Below are positions 16,316-24,621 of a stretch of 64,000 nt of DNA, one piece after another (the stretch's first letter is position 1; the number at the start of each line of letters is the position of its first letter). A program made the position numbers and the translations under genes. Source of the DNA: an uncultured Paracoccaceae bacterium (GTDB lineage: Bacteria; Pseudomonadota; Alphaproteobacteria; Rhodobacterales; Rhodobacteraceae); assembly GCA_913062865.1 (NCBI GenBank), contig CAJXWO010000008.1, positions 1-64,000 on the forward strand, read 5' to 3'. A model generated the notes under the pieces. The model saw only the letters and a list, made by a program, of their open reading frames with translations, ran no database searches and was not told the origin of the DNA.

Positions 16316-16870
16316 TCACACGGTTTCGGCAACCATGTTCACGGGACGCGAAAAGGTGTTGAACACCGGGGACCACTGCACGACGTGCTGGATCAGGCCA
16401 TCGACCTCTTCCTTCGAGACGCCTTCGGCCTCCATGTCGACTTTGATGCGCACATCGGTAAAGCCAACGGGCTTTTCGCTGGTGTCGCCCGTGCCCCAGA
16501 CGGCGGTGATGTTCAGATCACCCTCGAGCTCCAGCTCGAGCTTTTGAACGGTCCAGCCACGCGCCACGGCGTTGGCATGCAGGCCCACCGCCACGCACGA
16601 TCCCAGGGCGGCAAGCGATGCCTCGGACGGGTTGGGCGCGGTGTCGTCGCCCAACAGAGCGGGCGGCTCGTCCACGATGTAGGGCTCGAGGTTCCGGATG
16701 TAGTTGGCATGGCGGAACTTGCCCTCGGCCACGGTCTTGCACTTGAGCGTCTTGATGGCCTGGGGGTTTTCCTTGCCCTTGGCGATCAGCCCTTCAAGGC
16801 CGGTCTTGTCGATGGGTGCCAGGCCTTCGGGGGTCAGGCAGCCGGTCAGGACGGTTGCGGGTTCAGACAT
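16316..16870 (-). CDS. OsmC/Ohr-family protein with a Ser at the second active-site position
   Basis: A 184-residue OsmC-like protein. The helix with the first redox Cys is clear (ALGSCVAVGLHANA, Cys92). The second conserved Cys, normally in a CPV motif, is replaced: the region reads VVQWSPVFNTF with Ser167. Two other cysteines, 11 and 44, lie in an unusual N-terminal extension. Classical OsmC/Ohr enzymes reduce organic hydroperoxides with a Cys pair; a one-Cys version could instead bind or transfer sulfur species. It stands between the ABC permease and the flavoprotein on the same strand. Confidence 0.8.
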   Translation of the reverse strand: MSEPATVLTGCLTPEGLAPIDKTGLEGLIAKGKENPQAIKTLKCKTVAEGKFRHANYIRNLEPYIVDEPPALLGDDTAPNPSEASLAALGSCVAVGLHANAVARGWTVQKLELELEGDLNITAVWGTGDTSEKPVGFTDVRIKVDMEAEGVSKEEVDGLIQHVVQWSPVFNTFSRPVNMVAETV

Positions 16871-16906
16871 GGGGTCCTCCTTGGATTATCTGTCTGTGGT
16901 TCGAGA

Positions 16907-17725
16907 TCAGTGCGCGGTGTCGCGCACCCAGTTGAAACGTTTGATGAGCAGCATGCAGATGTAGTCGAGCGCGAAGCCGATCATGCCGATCACCACCACC
17001 ACGGCGGCCAGCCGCGAATAGTCGAGGATGTCGCGCGCATCGTTGATCGAGTAGCCAAGCCCCGAGGTCACACCGAGGTATTCGGCCGGCACCAGCACGA
17101 CCCAGGCCACGCCCAGCGCAAGGCGGATGCCGGTCAGAACATCCACCGCGATGGCGGGCAGGATGACCGTGAAGAGCATGTGCAGCGGGTTGGCGCCGAG
17201 GTTGCGCGCCACCTTGAGCCATGCGGGGTCGATCCGGCGCACGCCCGCGGCGGTCGAGAACAGGATCGGCCAGATGGCCGCCACAGCGATAAGGAACACG
17301 ATCGCCCCGTCCCAGGTGTCGTAGACCATCACCGCGATGGGCATCCACGACAGCGGAGAGATCATGCGCAGGAACTGAAACGGCACATTCGTGATCTCGC
17401 GCAGCCAGGGCGTGCGGCCGATGGCGATGCCCATGGGCACCCCCAGCGCCGCAGCGATGGCAAGGCCCATGCCCACGCGGTAAAGCGACGGGCCCGACAT
17501 CTCGAACACCTCGCCCGTCGACAGGATGTCCCACAGCGCGGCCAGGGTCGGCCCCGGCGCAAAGTCGGAAAAGGCATACATGTCGGGGTCGTTGGCCACC
17601 GCGACGCCGCCCAGCCACCATAGGCCCAGCAGGATCGCGATGCCAAGGGCCGCGTTGGCCAGGCCGCGAAAGCGGCCAAGCCGGGGCAGCGCAAAGCCGC
17701 CTTGGGTGTCGGGGATCGCGGTCAC
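16907..17725 (-). CDS. NitT/TauT-type ABC transporter permease
   Basis: A 272-residue inner-membrane protein with six predicted helices, beginning near the TM segment LANAALGIAILLGLWWLGG. It has the binding-protein-dependent transport loop around ARNLGANPLHMLFTVILPAIAVDVLTGIRLALGVAWVVLVPAEYLG, which matches the SsuC/TauC/NrtB EAA loop. It overlaps the solute-binding gene by 4 bp. These importers carry nitrate, sulfonates, taurine, pyrimidine precursors or thiamine precursors; the substrate is not determined here. Confidence 0.9.
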   Translation of the reverse strand: MTAIPDTQGGFALPRLGRFRGLANAALGIAILLGLWWLGGVAVANDPDMYAFSDFAPGPTLAALWDILSTGEVFEMSGPSLYRVGMGLAIAAALGVPMGIAIGRTPWLREITNVPFQFLRMISPLSWMPIAVMVYDTWDGAIVFLIAVAAIWPILFSTAAGVRRIDPAWLKVARNLGANPLHMLFTVILPAIAVDVLTGIRLALGVAWVVLVPAEYLGVTSGLGYSINDARDILDYSRLAAVVVVIGMIGFALDYICMLLIKRFNWVRDTAH

Positions 17726-18978
17726 AGCTTCAGAACCTCATCCCGGTTGAACGGGTCGCCGACACTGACCGACGGGTCGTTCTTCCACTCGGGGAACTTG
17801 TCCAGAGCGGCCTTGACGTAGTCGTAGTTGACCAAATCCTCGGCCACGAACTCCGGATCGAGATCGGCGAGAAAGGTGGTATCGCCCGAGACAACCGTCT
17901 TGGTCATCTCTTCGACAATCAGCTTCGTGGCCGACGGATAGGGCCAGGGCTGGAAGTCGATGCGCCCGTTCTGCCACTCGGCCACATGCTTGTTCGCGCC
18001 AATATCGGTATAGTCGTCGTCCTCGTAATAGGTCATGGCACGCTTCACGACAGGCGCGGGCGCGGGCAGGTAGCCCATGCCGTCCTTCGACAGCATTTCG
18101 GCCACTTCTTCCTTGTTCTGGCTGGAGTAGATCGCGCCGCGCACGACGGCGTTCATCACCGCCTGCGTCCACTCTTTCTTCTGCTCCGTCACCTCTTCGT
18201 GCATGCAGACGACGCAGCAGGGGTGGTTCTTCCAGATGTCGCCGGTAAAGCGCAGCATCCGCGCGCCGGCCTTCAGCTCGCCCAGCGCGTTGAACGGCTC
18301 GGCCACGATATAGGCGTCGATCTTTTGCGCCGCGAGCGCCGGGGGCATCTCGGGCGGCGGCAGGACCTGCAGGTTCACCTCGTTCGGCGCCAACGGCTCA
18401 CCCTGCGGCTTGATCACCGGGGTCACGCCGGACTCGCGCAGGGCGTATTGCAGGACAACGTTGTGCATCGAGTACCAGAACGGCACCGCGACCTGCTTGC
18501 CGCCCAGCTGGCTGAAATCGGTGATGTCGGTATGACGGCCCACCACGAGGCCCGAGCCGTTGGTATGGGCCCAGGACATGATCTTGACCGGGAAGTCGTT
18601 GTTGTAGCGCATCCAGACCGGGATCGGCTTGAGGAAGTGCACGAGGTTGAATTTGTTCGCGGCAAAGCCCTCGATCAGCGGCGACCAGCCGCGGATCAGC
18701 GTGGGCTGCTCGGTCTCGAGCCCCTCGTCCTCGAAATAGCCCATGCCATGGGCGACCAGAAGCGCGGTCGCGTCGGTGATCGGCAGGTAGCCGATGCGCA
18801 CGACCTCGTCTTCCTGCGCGTAGGACATGTTTGGCATGCCGCCCAGCATCGACGCGAGCGAGGCGAACAGCCCGCCCTTGGCCATCATGTCGAGCGTCTG
18901 TCGGCGGGTGAAATCCGAGGCAAAGTATTCCTCGTCATTCCAGGCATCGTTCTGCGGAGAGATCGGCGTTTTCGTCAT
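17722..18978 (-). CDS. NrtA/SsuA-like ABC solute-binding protein with an N-terminal twin-arginine-like signal
   Basis: A 418-residue periplasmic binding protein of the NMT1/THI5-like, CmpA/NrtA class. Residues 1-55 form an unusually long leader with FTRRQTLDMMAKGGLFASLASMLGG, a twin-arginine-like motif before a hydrophobic stretch, so export in folded form is plausible. The mature part begins with VRIGYLPITDATALLVAHGMGYFEDEGL. A CCVVCMHEE segment adds three closely spaced cysteines, which is odd for a periplasmic binding protein and could hold a metal or disulfide. It is transcribed between the ATPase and the permease. Confidence 0.88.
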   Translation of the reverse strand: MTKTPISPQNDAWNDEEYFASDFTRRQTLDMMAKGGLFASLASMLGGMPNMSYAQEDEVVRIGYLPITDATALLVAHGMGYFEDEGLETEQPTLIRGWSPLIEGFAANKFNLVHFLKPIPVWMRYNNDFPVKIMSWAHTNGSGLVVGRHTDITDFSQLGGKQVAVPFWYSMHNVVLQYALRESGVTPVIKPQGEPLAPNEVNLQVLPPPEMPPALAAQKIDAYIVAEPFNALGELKAGARMLRFTGDIWKNHPCCVVCMHEEVTEQKKEWTQAVMNAVVRGAIYSSQNKEEVAEMLSKDGMGYLPAPAPVVKRAMTYYEDDDYTDIGANKHVAEWQNGRIDFQPWPYPSATKLIVEEMTKTVVSGDTTFLADLDPEFVAEDLVNYDYVKAALDKFPEWKNDPSVSVGDPFNRDEVLKL

Positions 18979-19013
18979 CGTGCTATCCTTTCGGGCGGAG
19001 AGGGAGAGAGGGG

Positions 19014-19850
19014 TCAGGAAATGGCGGCGGGCAGATCGCCATGGGCGACTTGCGTGTAAAGCTGCATCAGGCGGGCCTGTTCGGCCTGGAACGGGTCCGA
19101 CCCGCTGGTGCGGCCGGCATCGTCGAGGTCGATGGTCACATCGTCGGCGATCCGGCCCGGATTGGCATCGAGCACCAATACCCTGTCGGCCATCAGCACC
19201 GCTTCCGACACATCATGGGTGACCAGCACCAGCGTCAGCCCCAGCGATTTGGCGATCTCGCGCACGTCGCGCTGCAGCGACCGCCGGGTGAAGGCGTCGA
19301 GCGCCGAGAACGGCTCGTCAAGCAGGAGCATTTCGGGATTGGTGGCCAGCGACCGGGCCAGGGCCACGCGCTGCTGTTGCCCGCCCGACAGCTCTTGCGC
19401 GTTGCGGTCGGAATAAGCGCCGAGGTCGACCAGATCCAGCACCTCGGGCACGCGCTTGACAACCTCGTGGCTGCGGCGACCGAAGCGGAGCCCAAGCCCC
19501 GCGTTCTGCGCGACCGTCATCCAAGGATAGAGCGATGGCGCCTGGAACATCATGACCCAACGGTTCGACGGGCCGCGCACGGTGTTGCCGTTCACCACCA
19601 CCTCGCCTTCACTCGGCAGGGTCAGACCCGACAGCATGTGCAGGAGCGTGGACTTGCCGCAACCGGACCGCCCCAAGAGCGCCAGCACCTCGCCGGGCTG
19701 GATCTCGAAGTCGATGCCGTCGAGCACACGCCCATCCTTCTTGCGGTAGGTGTGGCTCAGCCCCATGACGGCGACGTGCGAGCCGTTGGCCGATCGCACC
19801 GCGCGGGGGGCTGTCCGAAGGGTTGTATTGGAAAAGGCGGTTGCGATCAT
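19014..19850 (-). CDS. NitT/TauT-type ABC transporter ATPase
   Basis: A 278-residue ATP-binding subunit with Walker A GRSGCGKST, Q-loop MFQAPSLYPWMTV, signature LSGGQQQRVALARSL and Walker B MLLLDEPFSALD, followed by the H-loop LVTHDVSEAVL. It belongs to the SsuB/TauB/NrtD group. I prefer the ATG at 19850; an in-frame ATG at 19916 would place the palindrome at 19879-19894 inside the gene. It is the first gene of the cluster, divergent from the TetR gene. Confidence 0.87.
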   Translation of the reverse strand: MIATAFSNTTLRTAPRAVRSANGSHVAVMGLSHTYRKKDGRVLDGIDFEIQPGEVLALLGRSGCGKSTLLHMLSGLTLPSEGEVVVNGNTVRGPSNRWVMMFQAPSLYPWMTVAQNAGLGLRFGRRSHEVVKRVPEVLDLVDLGAYSDRNAQELSGGQQQRVALARSLATNPEMLLLDEPFSALDAFTRRSLQRDVREIAKSLGLTLVLVTHDVSEAVLMADRVLVLDANPGRIADDVTIDLDDAGRTSGSDPFQAEQARLMQLYTQVAHGDLPAAIS

Positions 19851-19878
19851 GTCGACGACGCTCCGGGTCAATGTGATA

Positions 19879-19894
19879 GACAAAACGTTCTGTC
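19879..19894. promoter_or_regulatory. Candidate TetR operator at the ABC-operon start
   Basis: The 16-mer GACAAAACGTTCTGTC is palindromic at 14 of 16 positions. It lies 29 bp upstream of the chosen ATPase start. Its right part plus flank (GTCCTCTATTT) resembles the half-site GTCGTCTATTT of the second palindrome at 20066-20090. Together with the region 19851-20179 (329 bp, no gene, AT-rich for this genome) it forms the divergent promoter region. Confidence 0.5.
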
Positions 19895-20065
19895 CTCTAT
19901 TTCGCGGTCGCGGCACAGATTGGTCAAATTCGAAGGGACGAAAAGCCGTCCAGATTCAAAAAAGGCTGATTTTCAGGCGAAATTTTCGAAAGTGGGAAGT
20001 TTTTTCAGCGCAGTCCGATCTGGAGAACACATGTTCCGGTGCTGCGATGCCGCATTTTTCACCTT

Positions 20066-20090
20066 AAATAGTGGACAGAGTCGTCTATTT
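20066..20090. promoter_or_regulatory. Candidate TetR operator upstream of the TetR gene
   Basis: A 25-bp palindrome of the form AAATAG-N2-GAC-N3-GTC-N2-CTATTT lies about 90 bp in front of the TetR start. It shares GTCnTCTATTT with the site at 19879. Dual sites in a divergent region are typical of TetR regulators that repress themselves and the opposite operon. Confidence 0.55.
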
Positions 20091-20179
20091 TCTTGCAAAT
20101 CGGGGAACAGGCGGCCTATCTCTGTTGAAGGGACAGAACACGCGGCCCGGCAAGGCCCCCACAAAAGGACAGATAACCC

Positions 20180-20830
20180 ATGGCCGATGCAGCAGCAGTT
20201 GTCGCCGAAACGACTCATGGCACCCACTGGAGTTTCGCGGCAATCGATCCGTCGAGCGCGCGCGAACGTATACTTTCGGCCGCCACGCGGTTGTTCTGCC
20301 ATCACGGTTTCGCCGCCACGGGGGTCGACGCCGTCATCGCCGAGGCCGGCACCGCTAAGGCCACGCTCTACAAGCACTTCACCTCCAAGGAAGAGCTCAT
20401 TGCCGCCGTGCTCGAGGCAGAGGGCGCAACCTGGCGCGAATGGTTCTTTGGTCGCCTGTCCCAGGTGAACGGGCCCGCCCAGACGCGACTGCTTGCGGTG
20501 TTCGACATTCTGGAGGAGTGGCTGGCCGATCCGCATTTCTACGGCTGCCCCTTCATCAACGCCGTGGCGGAGTTCGACACCGACAATGACGCCGTTCGCG
20601 CCGCCGCCGACCGTCACAAGGCGCATCTTATGACCTGGCTCAAGGCCCAGGCGCTTGAACTGGGCGCGCCCGATGCGACGGAAACCGCGCGCAGTTTCGC
20701 GGTTCTGATCGATGGTGCCATCGTCGCGGCACAGAACGCGCGCGATCCCGGTTTTGCCCGCACCGCAAAGGCGCTGGCCGCGACCTATCTGGCCCAGATC
20801 ACACAAGGCCCGGTCAGCCGGGCGACGTAA
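20180..20830 (+). CDS. TetR/AcrR-family transcriptional regulator
   Basis: A 216-residue regulator. After a 25-residue lead, the helix-turn-helix is clear: ARERILSAATRLFCHHGFAATGVDAVIAEAGTAKATLYKHFTSKEELI (about 27-75). The C-terminal ligand domain contains DPHFYGCPFINAVAEF, a stretch I associate with a common TetR subgroup. It is divergent from the ABC/OsmC/flavoprotein/rhodanese operon with candidate operators between, so it probably represses that operon. An AGGA site precedes the ATG. Confidence 0.9.
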   Translation: MADAAAVVAETTHGTHWSFAAIDPSSARERILSAATRLFCHHGFAATGVDAVIAEAGTAKATLYKHFTSKEELIAAVLEAEGATWREWFFGRLSQVNGPAQTRLLAVFDILEEWLADPHFYGCPFINAVAEFDTDNDAVRAAADRHKAHLMTWLKAQALELGAPDATETARSFAVLIDGAIVAAQNARDPGFARTAKALAATYLAQITQGPVSRAT

Positions 20831-20879
20831 CACCGCCGCCGCGCTTGCCCGGCCCTGCGCAGACCGGCATGCTGCGGAT

Positions 20880-21233
20880 ATGGCAGCCTCTTCTCCACAA
20901 TTTCGCATCCGGGTCGTCTTTGGACCCAATGGCATGATGGGACCGGGCAAGGCGGATCTGCTCGACGCGATCGCGCGCACGGGCTCCATCGCGGCGGCAG
21001 GCCGCGAAATGGGGATGAGCTACCGGCGGGCCTGGGCACTGGTCGAAACGATGAACGGGATGTTCAACGCCCCCCTGGTAGAACGCAGCCGTGGCGGCGC
21101 CTCGGGCGGCGGGGCACGAATCACGCCCACGGGTCAGTCCGTCCTGGATGCATATCGCGAGCTGGAGCATGCCGCCCGCGCGGCTGGTGCGGCGCCCCTG
21201 AAGCGGCTGCAAACCCTCGTGCGCGACGACTAG
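20880..21233 (+). CDS. modE: ModE-type molybdate regulator, DNA-binding domain only
   Basis: A 117-residue LysR-like winged helix protein: KADLLDAIARTGSIAAAGREMGMSYRRAWALVETMN followed by APLVERSRGGASGGGARITPTGQSVLDAYREL. This is the N-terminal half of ModE. The molybdate-binding Mop domains of full-length ModE (about 260 residues) are missing, as in the short ModE forms of many proteobacteria. It is immediately upstream of modABC, with a Mo-box between, so it probably controls molybdate uptake. How it senses molybdate without a Mop domain is not visible. Confidence 0.88.
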   Translation: MAASSPQFRIRVVFGPNGMMGPGKADLLDAIARTGSIAAAGREMGMSYRRAWALVETMNGMFNAPLVERSRGGASGGGARITPTGQSVLDAYRELEHAARAAGAAPLKRLQTLVRDD

Positions 21234-21258
21234 GCCCTTGTGCACCACCGGGTGGCTG

Positions 21259-21282
21259 CGATATGTCCGTCGAAACATATCG
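21259..21282. promoter_or_regulatory. Mo-box (ModE operator) in front of modA
   Basis: Perfect 8-bp arms CGATATGT and ACATATCG with 8 bp between them, close to the known Mo-box pattern ATCGnTATATA-N6-TATATAnCGAT. It ends 14 bp before the modA ATG, where binding would block transcription or translation initiation of modABC. Confidence 0.72.
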
Positions 21283-21296
21283 AATGGACCCGCCCT

Positions 21297-22049
21297 ATGC
21301 ATCGCCTGATCCTAGCGCTTTTCCTTCTCATCACGGCCCCGGCGGTCCGTGCGGCGGACCAGGTGACGGTCTTTGCCGCTGCCAGCCTCAAGAACGCCAT
21401 GGAAGAGATCGCCCGCACCTACGAAGACGATACCGGCGCGCAAGTGGTGCTGTCCTTTGCGGGGTCGTCGGCACTGGCCCGTCAGATTCAGTTCGGCGCA
21501 CCAGCGGATGTGTTCATATCGGCCAACACGGACTGGATGGATGCGCTCGGGGCCGGACGGCACCTTGCCCCCGACAGCCGCTTTGACCTGGCCTCGAACC
21601 GGATCGTCCTGATCGGCGCGGCTGGCACAGACCCTGTCGACCTGTCCGATACGGATGCCTTGACCACGGCCTTGCAAGGTGGACGCCTAGCCATGGCACT
21701 CGTCGATGCGGTGCCCGCAGGGATCTACGGCAAGGCTGCGCTGCAAAGCCTGGACCAGTGGGAGAGGCTCGCCCCCCACGTGGCGCAGGCCGACAACGTG
21801 CGCGCGGCACTGGCCCTGGTGGCCTTGGGCGAGGCACCGCTTGGCATCGTCTACGCAACCGATGCCGCGGCAGAGCCCCGTGTCGAGATACGCGCCACCT
21901 TTCCGGATACCAGCCACCCGCCGATCCGCTACCCCGCCGCCGCACTGTCCGGGACCGGGCCGGAGACACAGCGGTTCCTGAGCTATCTCAAGGGCACGAC
22001 GGTGGAGGAGATCCTGCGCGACCACGGCTTCCTGCCCGTGGCGGACTGA
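21297..22049 (+). CDS. modA: Molybdate ABC transporter solute-binding protein ModA
   Basis: A 250-residue periplasmic protein with a Sec signal (MHRLILALFLLITAPAVRA) and the ModA core: VTVFAAASLKNAMEEIARTYE, FAGSSALARQIQFGAPADVFISAN and the later ALVDAVPAGIYGKAAL. The two SS/SA loops bind the oxyanion. Start at 21297 gives the signal peptide directly; upstream in-frame codons would run into the Mo-box. It is the first gene of modABC. Confidence 0.94.
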   Translation: MHRLILALFLLITAPAVRAADQVTVFAAASLKNAMEEIARTYEDDTGAQVVLSFAGSSALARQIQFGAPADVFISANTDWMDALGAGRHLAPDSRFDLASNRIVLIGAAGTDPVDLSDTDALTTALQGGRLAMALVDAVPAGIYGKAALQSLDQWERLAPHVAQADNVRAALALVALGEAPLGIVYATDAAAEPRVEIRATFPDTSHPPIRYPAAALSGTGPETQRFLSYLKGTTVEEILRDHGFLPVAD

Positions 22050-22052
22050 GCG

Positions 22053-22745
22053 GTGGATTGGCTCGGCCCGGAAGAATGGCAGGCGGTCCGCCTGTCCCTG
22101 CGCGTGTCGATCTGGGCCACCCTGTGCAGCCTGCCCCTCGGGATCCTCACGGCCTATGCGCTGGCACGGTGGCGCTTTCCGGGCAAGGCGCTGGTCAACG
22201 GACTGGTCCACCTGCCGCTGATCCTACCGCCTGTCGTGACGGGCTATGTGCTTTTGCTGGGCTTTGGCACCCAGGGCCCCTTTGGCGCGGTCCTCTCCCA
22301 GCTGGGCATCACGGTGGCCTTTCGCTGGACCGGTGCGGCGCTTGCGGCCGCGATCATGGCCTTTCCGCTCATGGTCCGGGCCATCAGGCTCGCCATAGCG
22401 GCGGTCGACCCGAAGCTTGAAGAGGCCGCGGCGACCCTTGGTGCCTCTCGGCCCTGGGTTTTCGTCACGATCACCCTGCCCCTGATCTTGCCCGGCGTGC
22501 TGGCCGGGGCAATCCTGGCCTTTGCCAAGGCCATGGGCGAGTTCGGCGCGACCATCACCTTCGTGTCGAACATTCCCGGACAGACCCGAACTGTGCCGTC
22601 GGCGATCTACGCCTTTCTTCAGGTGCCCGGCGGAGAAACGGCCGCATTGCGGCTCGTGCTGGTCTCGGTCGCGGTGGCCATGGGCGCGCTTCTGGCGTCC
22701 GAGGTGCTGGCCCGGCGGGTCGAGCGTACGGTGCGCGGCACATGA
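22053..22745 (+). CDS. modB: Molybdate ABC transporter permease ModB
   Basis: A 230-residue membrane protein with five to six helices, a PLILPPVVTGYVLLLGFG segment and the cytoplasmic loop EEAAATLGASRPWVFVTITLPLILPGVLAG that docks on ModC. It starts with GTG 3 bp after the modA stop and overlaps modC by 4 bp. Confidence 0.94.
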   Translation: MDWLGPEEWQAVRLSLRVSIWATLCSLPLGILTAYALARWRFPGKALVNGLVHLPLILPPVVTGYVLLLGFGTQGPFGAVLSQLGITVAFRWTGAALAAAIMAFPLMVRAIRLAIAAVDPKLEEAAATLGASRPWVFVTITLPLILPGVLAGAILAFAKAMGEFGATITFVSNIPGQTRTVPSAIYAFLQVPGGETAALRLVLVSVAVAMGALLASEVLARRVERTVRGT

Positions 22746-23830
22746 CCCTGTCGGTCGCACTGCACCATCGGCTCGGGGATCTGGATGCCGATATCGCCTT
22801 CGACGCCCCTCCGGGCGTGACCGCGCTGTTCGGCCATTCGGGCGCGGGCAAGACCACCGTGGTCAACTCGGTTGCGGGACTGTTGCGCCCCGATCGCGGT
22901 CGCGTGGCGGTGGGCGACTGGGTGCTCTACGATACGGAGCGCGCCCGCTGGCTGCCGCCCCATCGACGGCAACTGGGCTACATCTTTCAGGAGGCCCGGC
23001 TGTTTCCCCACCTGACCGTCCGGCAGAACCTGCTTTATGGCCGCTGGTTCGCGGGTGCGGCGCGCAGGGCCGAAGGGCCCGAGCGGATCATAGACTTGTT
23101 GGGCATCGGCAACCTGCTGGAGCGGCGTCCCAACGGGTTGTCCGGCGGCGAAAGACAGCGCGTGGCCATCGGCCGGGCGCTGTTGTCCGCGCCGCGGCTG
23201 ATCCTTGCTGACGAACCGCTTGCTGCACTGGACACCGCCCGCAAGGACGAGATCCTTCCCTATTTCGAGCGGCTGCGCGACGAGGTGGGCATCCCAATCC
23301 TTTATGTCAGCCATTCCGTTGCCGAGGTCGCGCGGCTCGCCACGACCGTCGTCGTTCTCGACCAGGGCAAGGTCGTGCGCGCGGGCCCCACGGCCTCGGT
23401 CCTGTCGGATCCCGCTGCCGTGCAGGGGATCGCCCCCCGTGAACTGGGCGCCGTTCTGACGGCACGGGTGCTGTGTCATCACGCGGACGGCCTGAGCGAA
23501 TTGCAGACCGCGGGCGGCACGCTTTTCCTGCCCCGCGTCGAGGCCGCGCCGGGCCGGACGCTGCGGGTGCGCATCGCCGCGCAGGACGTGATCCTGTCGA
23601 CCGCTCGGCCCGAAGGGTTGTCGGCCTTGAACATCCTGTCCGGCACCATCGCCGACCTGCACGAGGGCAAGGGCCCTGGCACGCTGGTCCGGATCAGGCT
23701 GGGGCAGCAGGATCTGCTGGCGCGCATCACGCGGCGCTCGGCCCGGGCCATGGGGCTGGCCCCCGGACAAGCCTGCCATGCGGTGATCAAGACGGTCTCT
23801 GTTGCGCAGACGGATATCGGCCAAGGTTAG
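22742..23830 (+). CDS. modC: Molybdate ABC transporter ATPase ModC
   Basis: A 362-residue ATPase. Walker A GHSGAGKTT, signature LSGGERQRVAIGRALL and Walker B LILADEPLAALD are all intact, and the C-terminal 75 residues form a Mop/TOBE domain (SALNILSGTIADLHEGKGPGTLVRI) that senses molybdate. The stop codon TAG shares two bases with the stop of the convergent znuB gene. Confidence 0.94.
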   Translation: MTLSVALHHRLGDLDADIAFDAPPGVTALFGHSGAGKTTVVNSVAGLLRPDRGRVAVGDWVLYDTERARWLPPHRRQLGYIFQEARLFPHLTVRQNLLYGRWFAGAARRAEGPERIIDLLGIGNLLERRPNGLSGGERQRVAIGRALLSAPRLILADEPLAALDTARKDEILPYFERLRDEVGIPILYVSHSVAEVARLATTVVVLDQGKVVRAGPTASVLSDPAAVQGIAPRELGAVLTARVLCHHADGLSELQTAGGTLFLPRVEAAPGRTLRVRIAAQDVILSTARPEGLSALNILSGTIADLHEGKGPGTLVRIRLGQQDLLARITRRSARAMGLAPGQACHAVIKTVSVAQTDIGQG

Positions 23831-24621
23831 TCGCTGCCGCGCACCAGCGCGACCACCGAAGAGGCCACGAAGAAAAGCGCCGCCACGCAGACGACCGTCG
23901 GGCCGGTGGGCGTGTCCAGGAGATAGGACGCCCAAAGACCACCCAGCGCCGACACCCCACCGATCCCGGCCGCACGCAGGGCCATGCCCTCGGGCGTATG
24001 CGAAAAAGGCCGCGCCGCCGCCGGCGGCACGATCAGCAGCGCCGCGATCAGCAAAACACCCACAACCTTGATCGCCACAGCCACCACCACCGCAAGCGAC
24101 AGGGTCAGAACCAGTTGCTCGCGTTTCGGGTCGATCCCGCCGGCATGGGCCAGCTCCGGGTTCAGCGTGGCGGTCAGCAAAGCCGACCAGCGCCACCAAA
24201 GCAGCCCCAGCACCAGACCGGCCCCGATCCAGACCACACCGAGATCGGTCCAGGACACCGACAGGATGTCTCCGAACAGGTAGGCCATCAGATCAATCCG
24301 GACGCCCTCGATGAACGACACCGCCACTAGCCCGAAGGCCAGCGCCGAGTGGGCCAGCACGCCCAGCAACGTGTCGATCGCGTAGCCACGCCCCGACAGC
24401 GTCGAAACCGTCATCGCCATGATCAGCGCCATGGCCAACGTGCCAAGAACAATGGGCAGCGAAAGGGCAAGCGACAGCGCCACGCCCAGGATCGCCGCAT
24501 GGGCGGTGGCATCCCCGAAATAGGCCATGCGCCGCCACACCACGAAACACCCCAACGGTGCGGCCGCCAGCGCGACACCCAGTCCGGCAAGCGCCGCACG
24601 CAACAGAAAATCGTCAATCAT
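23827..24621 (-). CDS. znuB: Zinc ABC transporter permease ZnuB
   Basis: A 264-residue ABC-3 family membrane protein with about eight helices: LGCFVVWRRMAYFGDATAHAAILGVALSL, the central LAHSALAFGLVAVSF segment, and VVGVLLIAALLIVPPAAAR near the end. Start at 24621 overlaps the znuC stop by 8 bp. It forms the membrane channel for zinc uptake with ZnuC and ZnuA. Confidence 0.94.
   Translation of the reverse strand: MIDDFLLRAALAGLGVALAAAPLGCFVVWRRMAYFGDATAHAAILGVALSLALSLPIVLGTLAMALIMAMTVSTLSGRGYAIDTLLGVLAHSALAFGLVAVSFIEGVRIDLMAYLFGDILSVSWTDLGVVWIGAGLVLGLLWWRWSALLTATLNPELAHAGGIDPKREQLVLTLSLAVVVAVAIKVVGVLLIAALLIVPPAAARPFSHTPEGMALRAAGIGGVSALGGLWASYLLDTPTGPTVVCVAALFFVASSVVALVRGSD

Noticed and set aside
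22619-24199. Minus-strand open frame of about 526 codons opposite modB-modC
   Set aside because: modB and modC have full motif sets on the plus strand; this frame has none.
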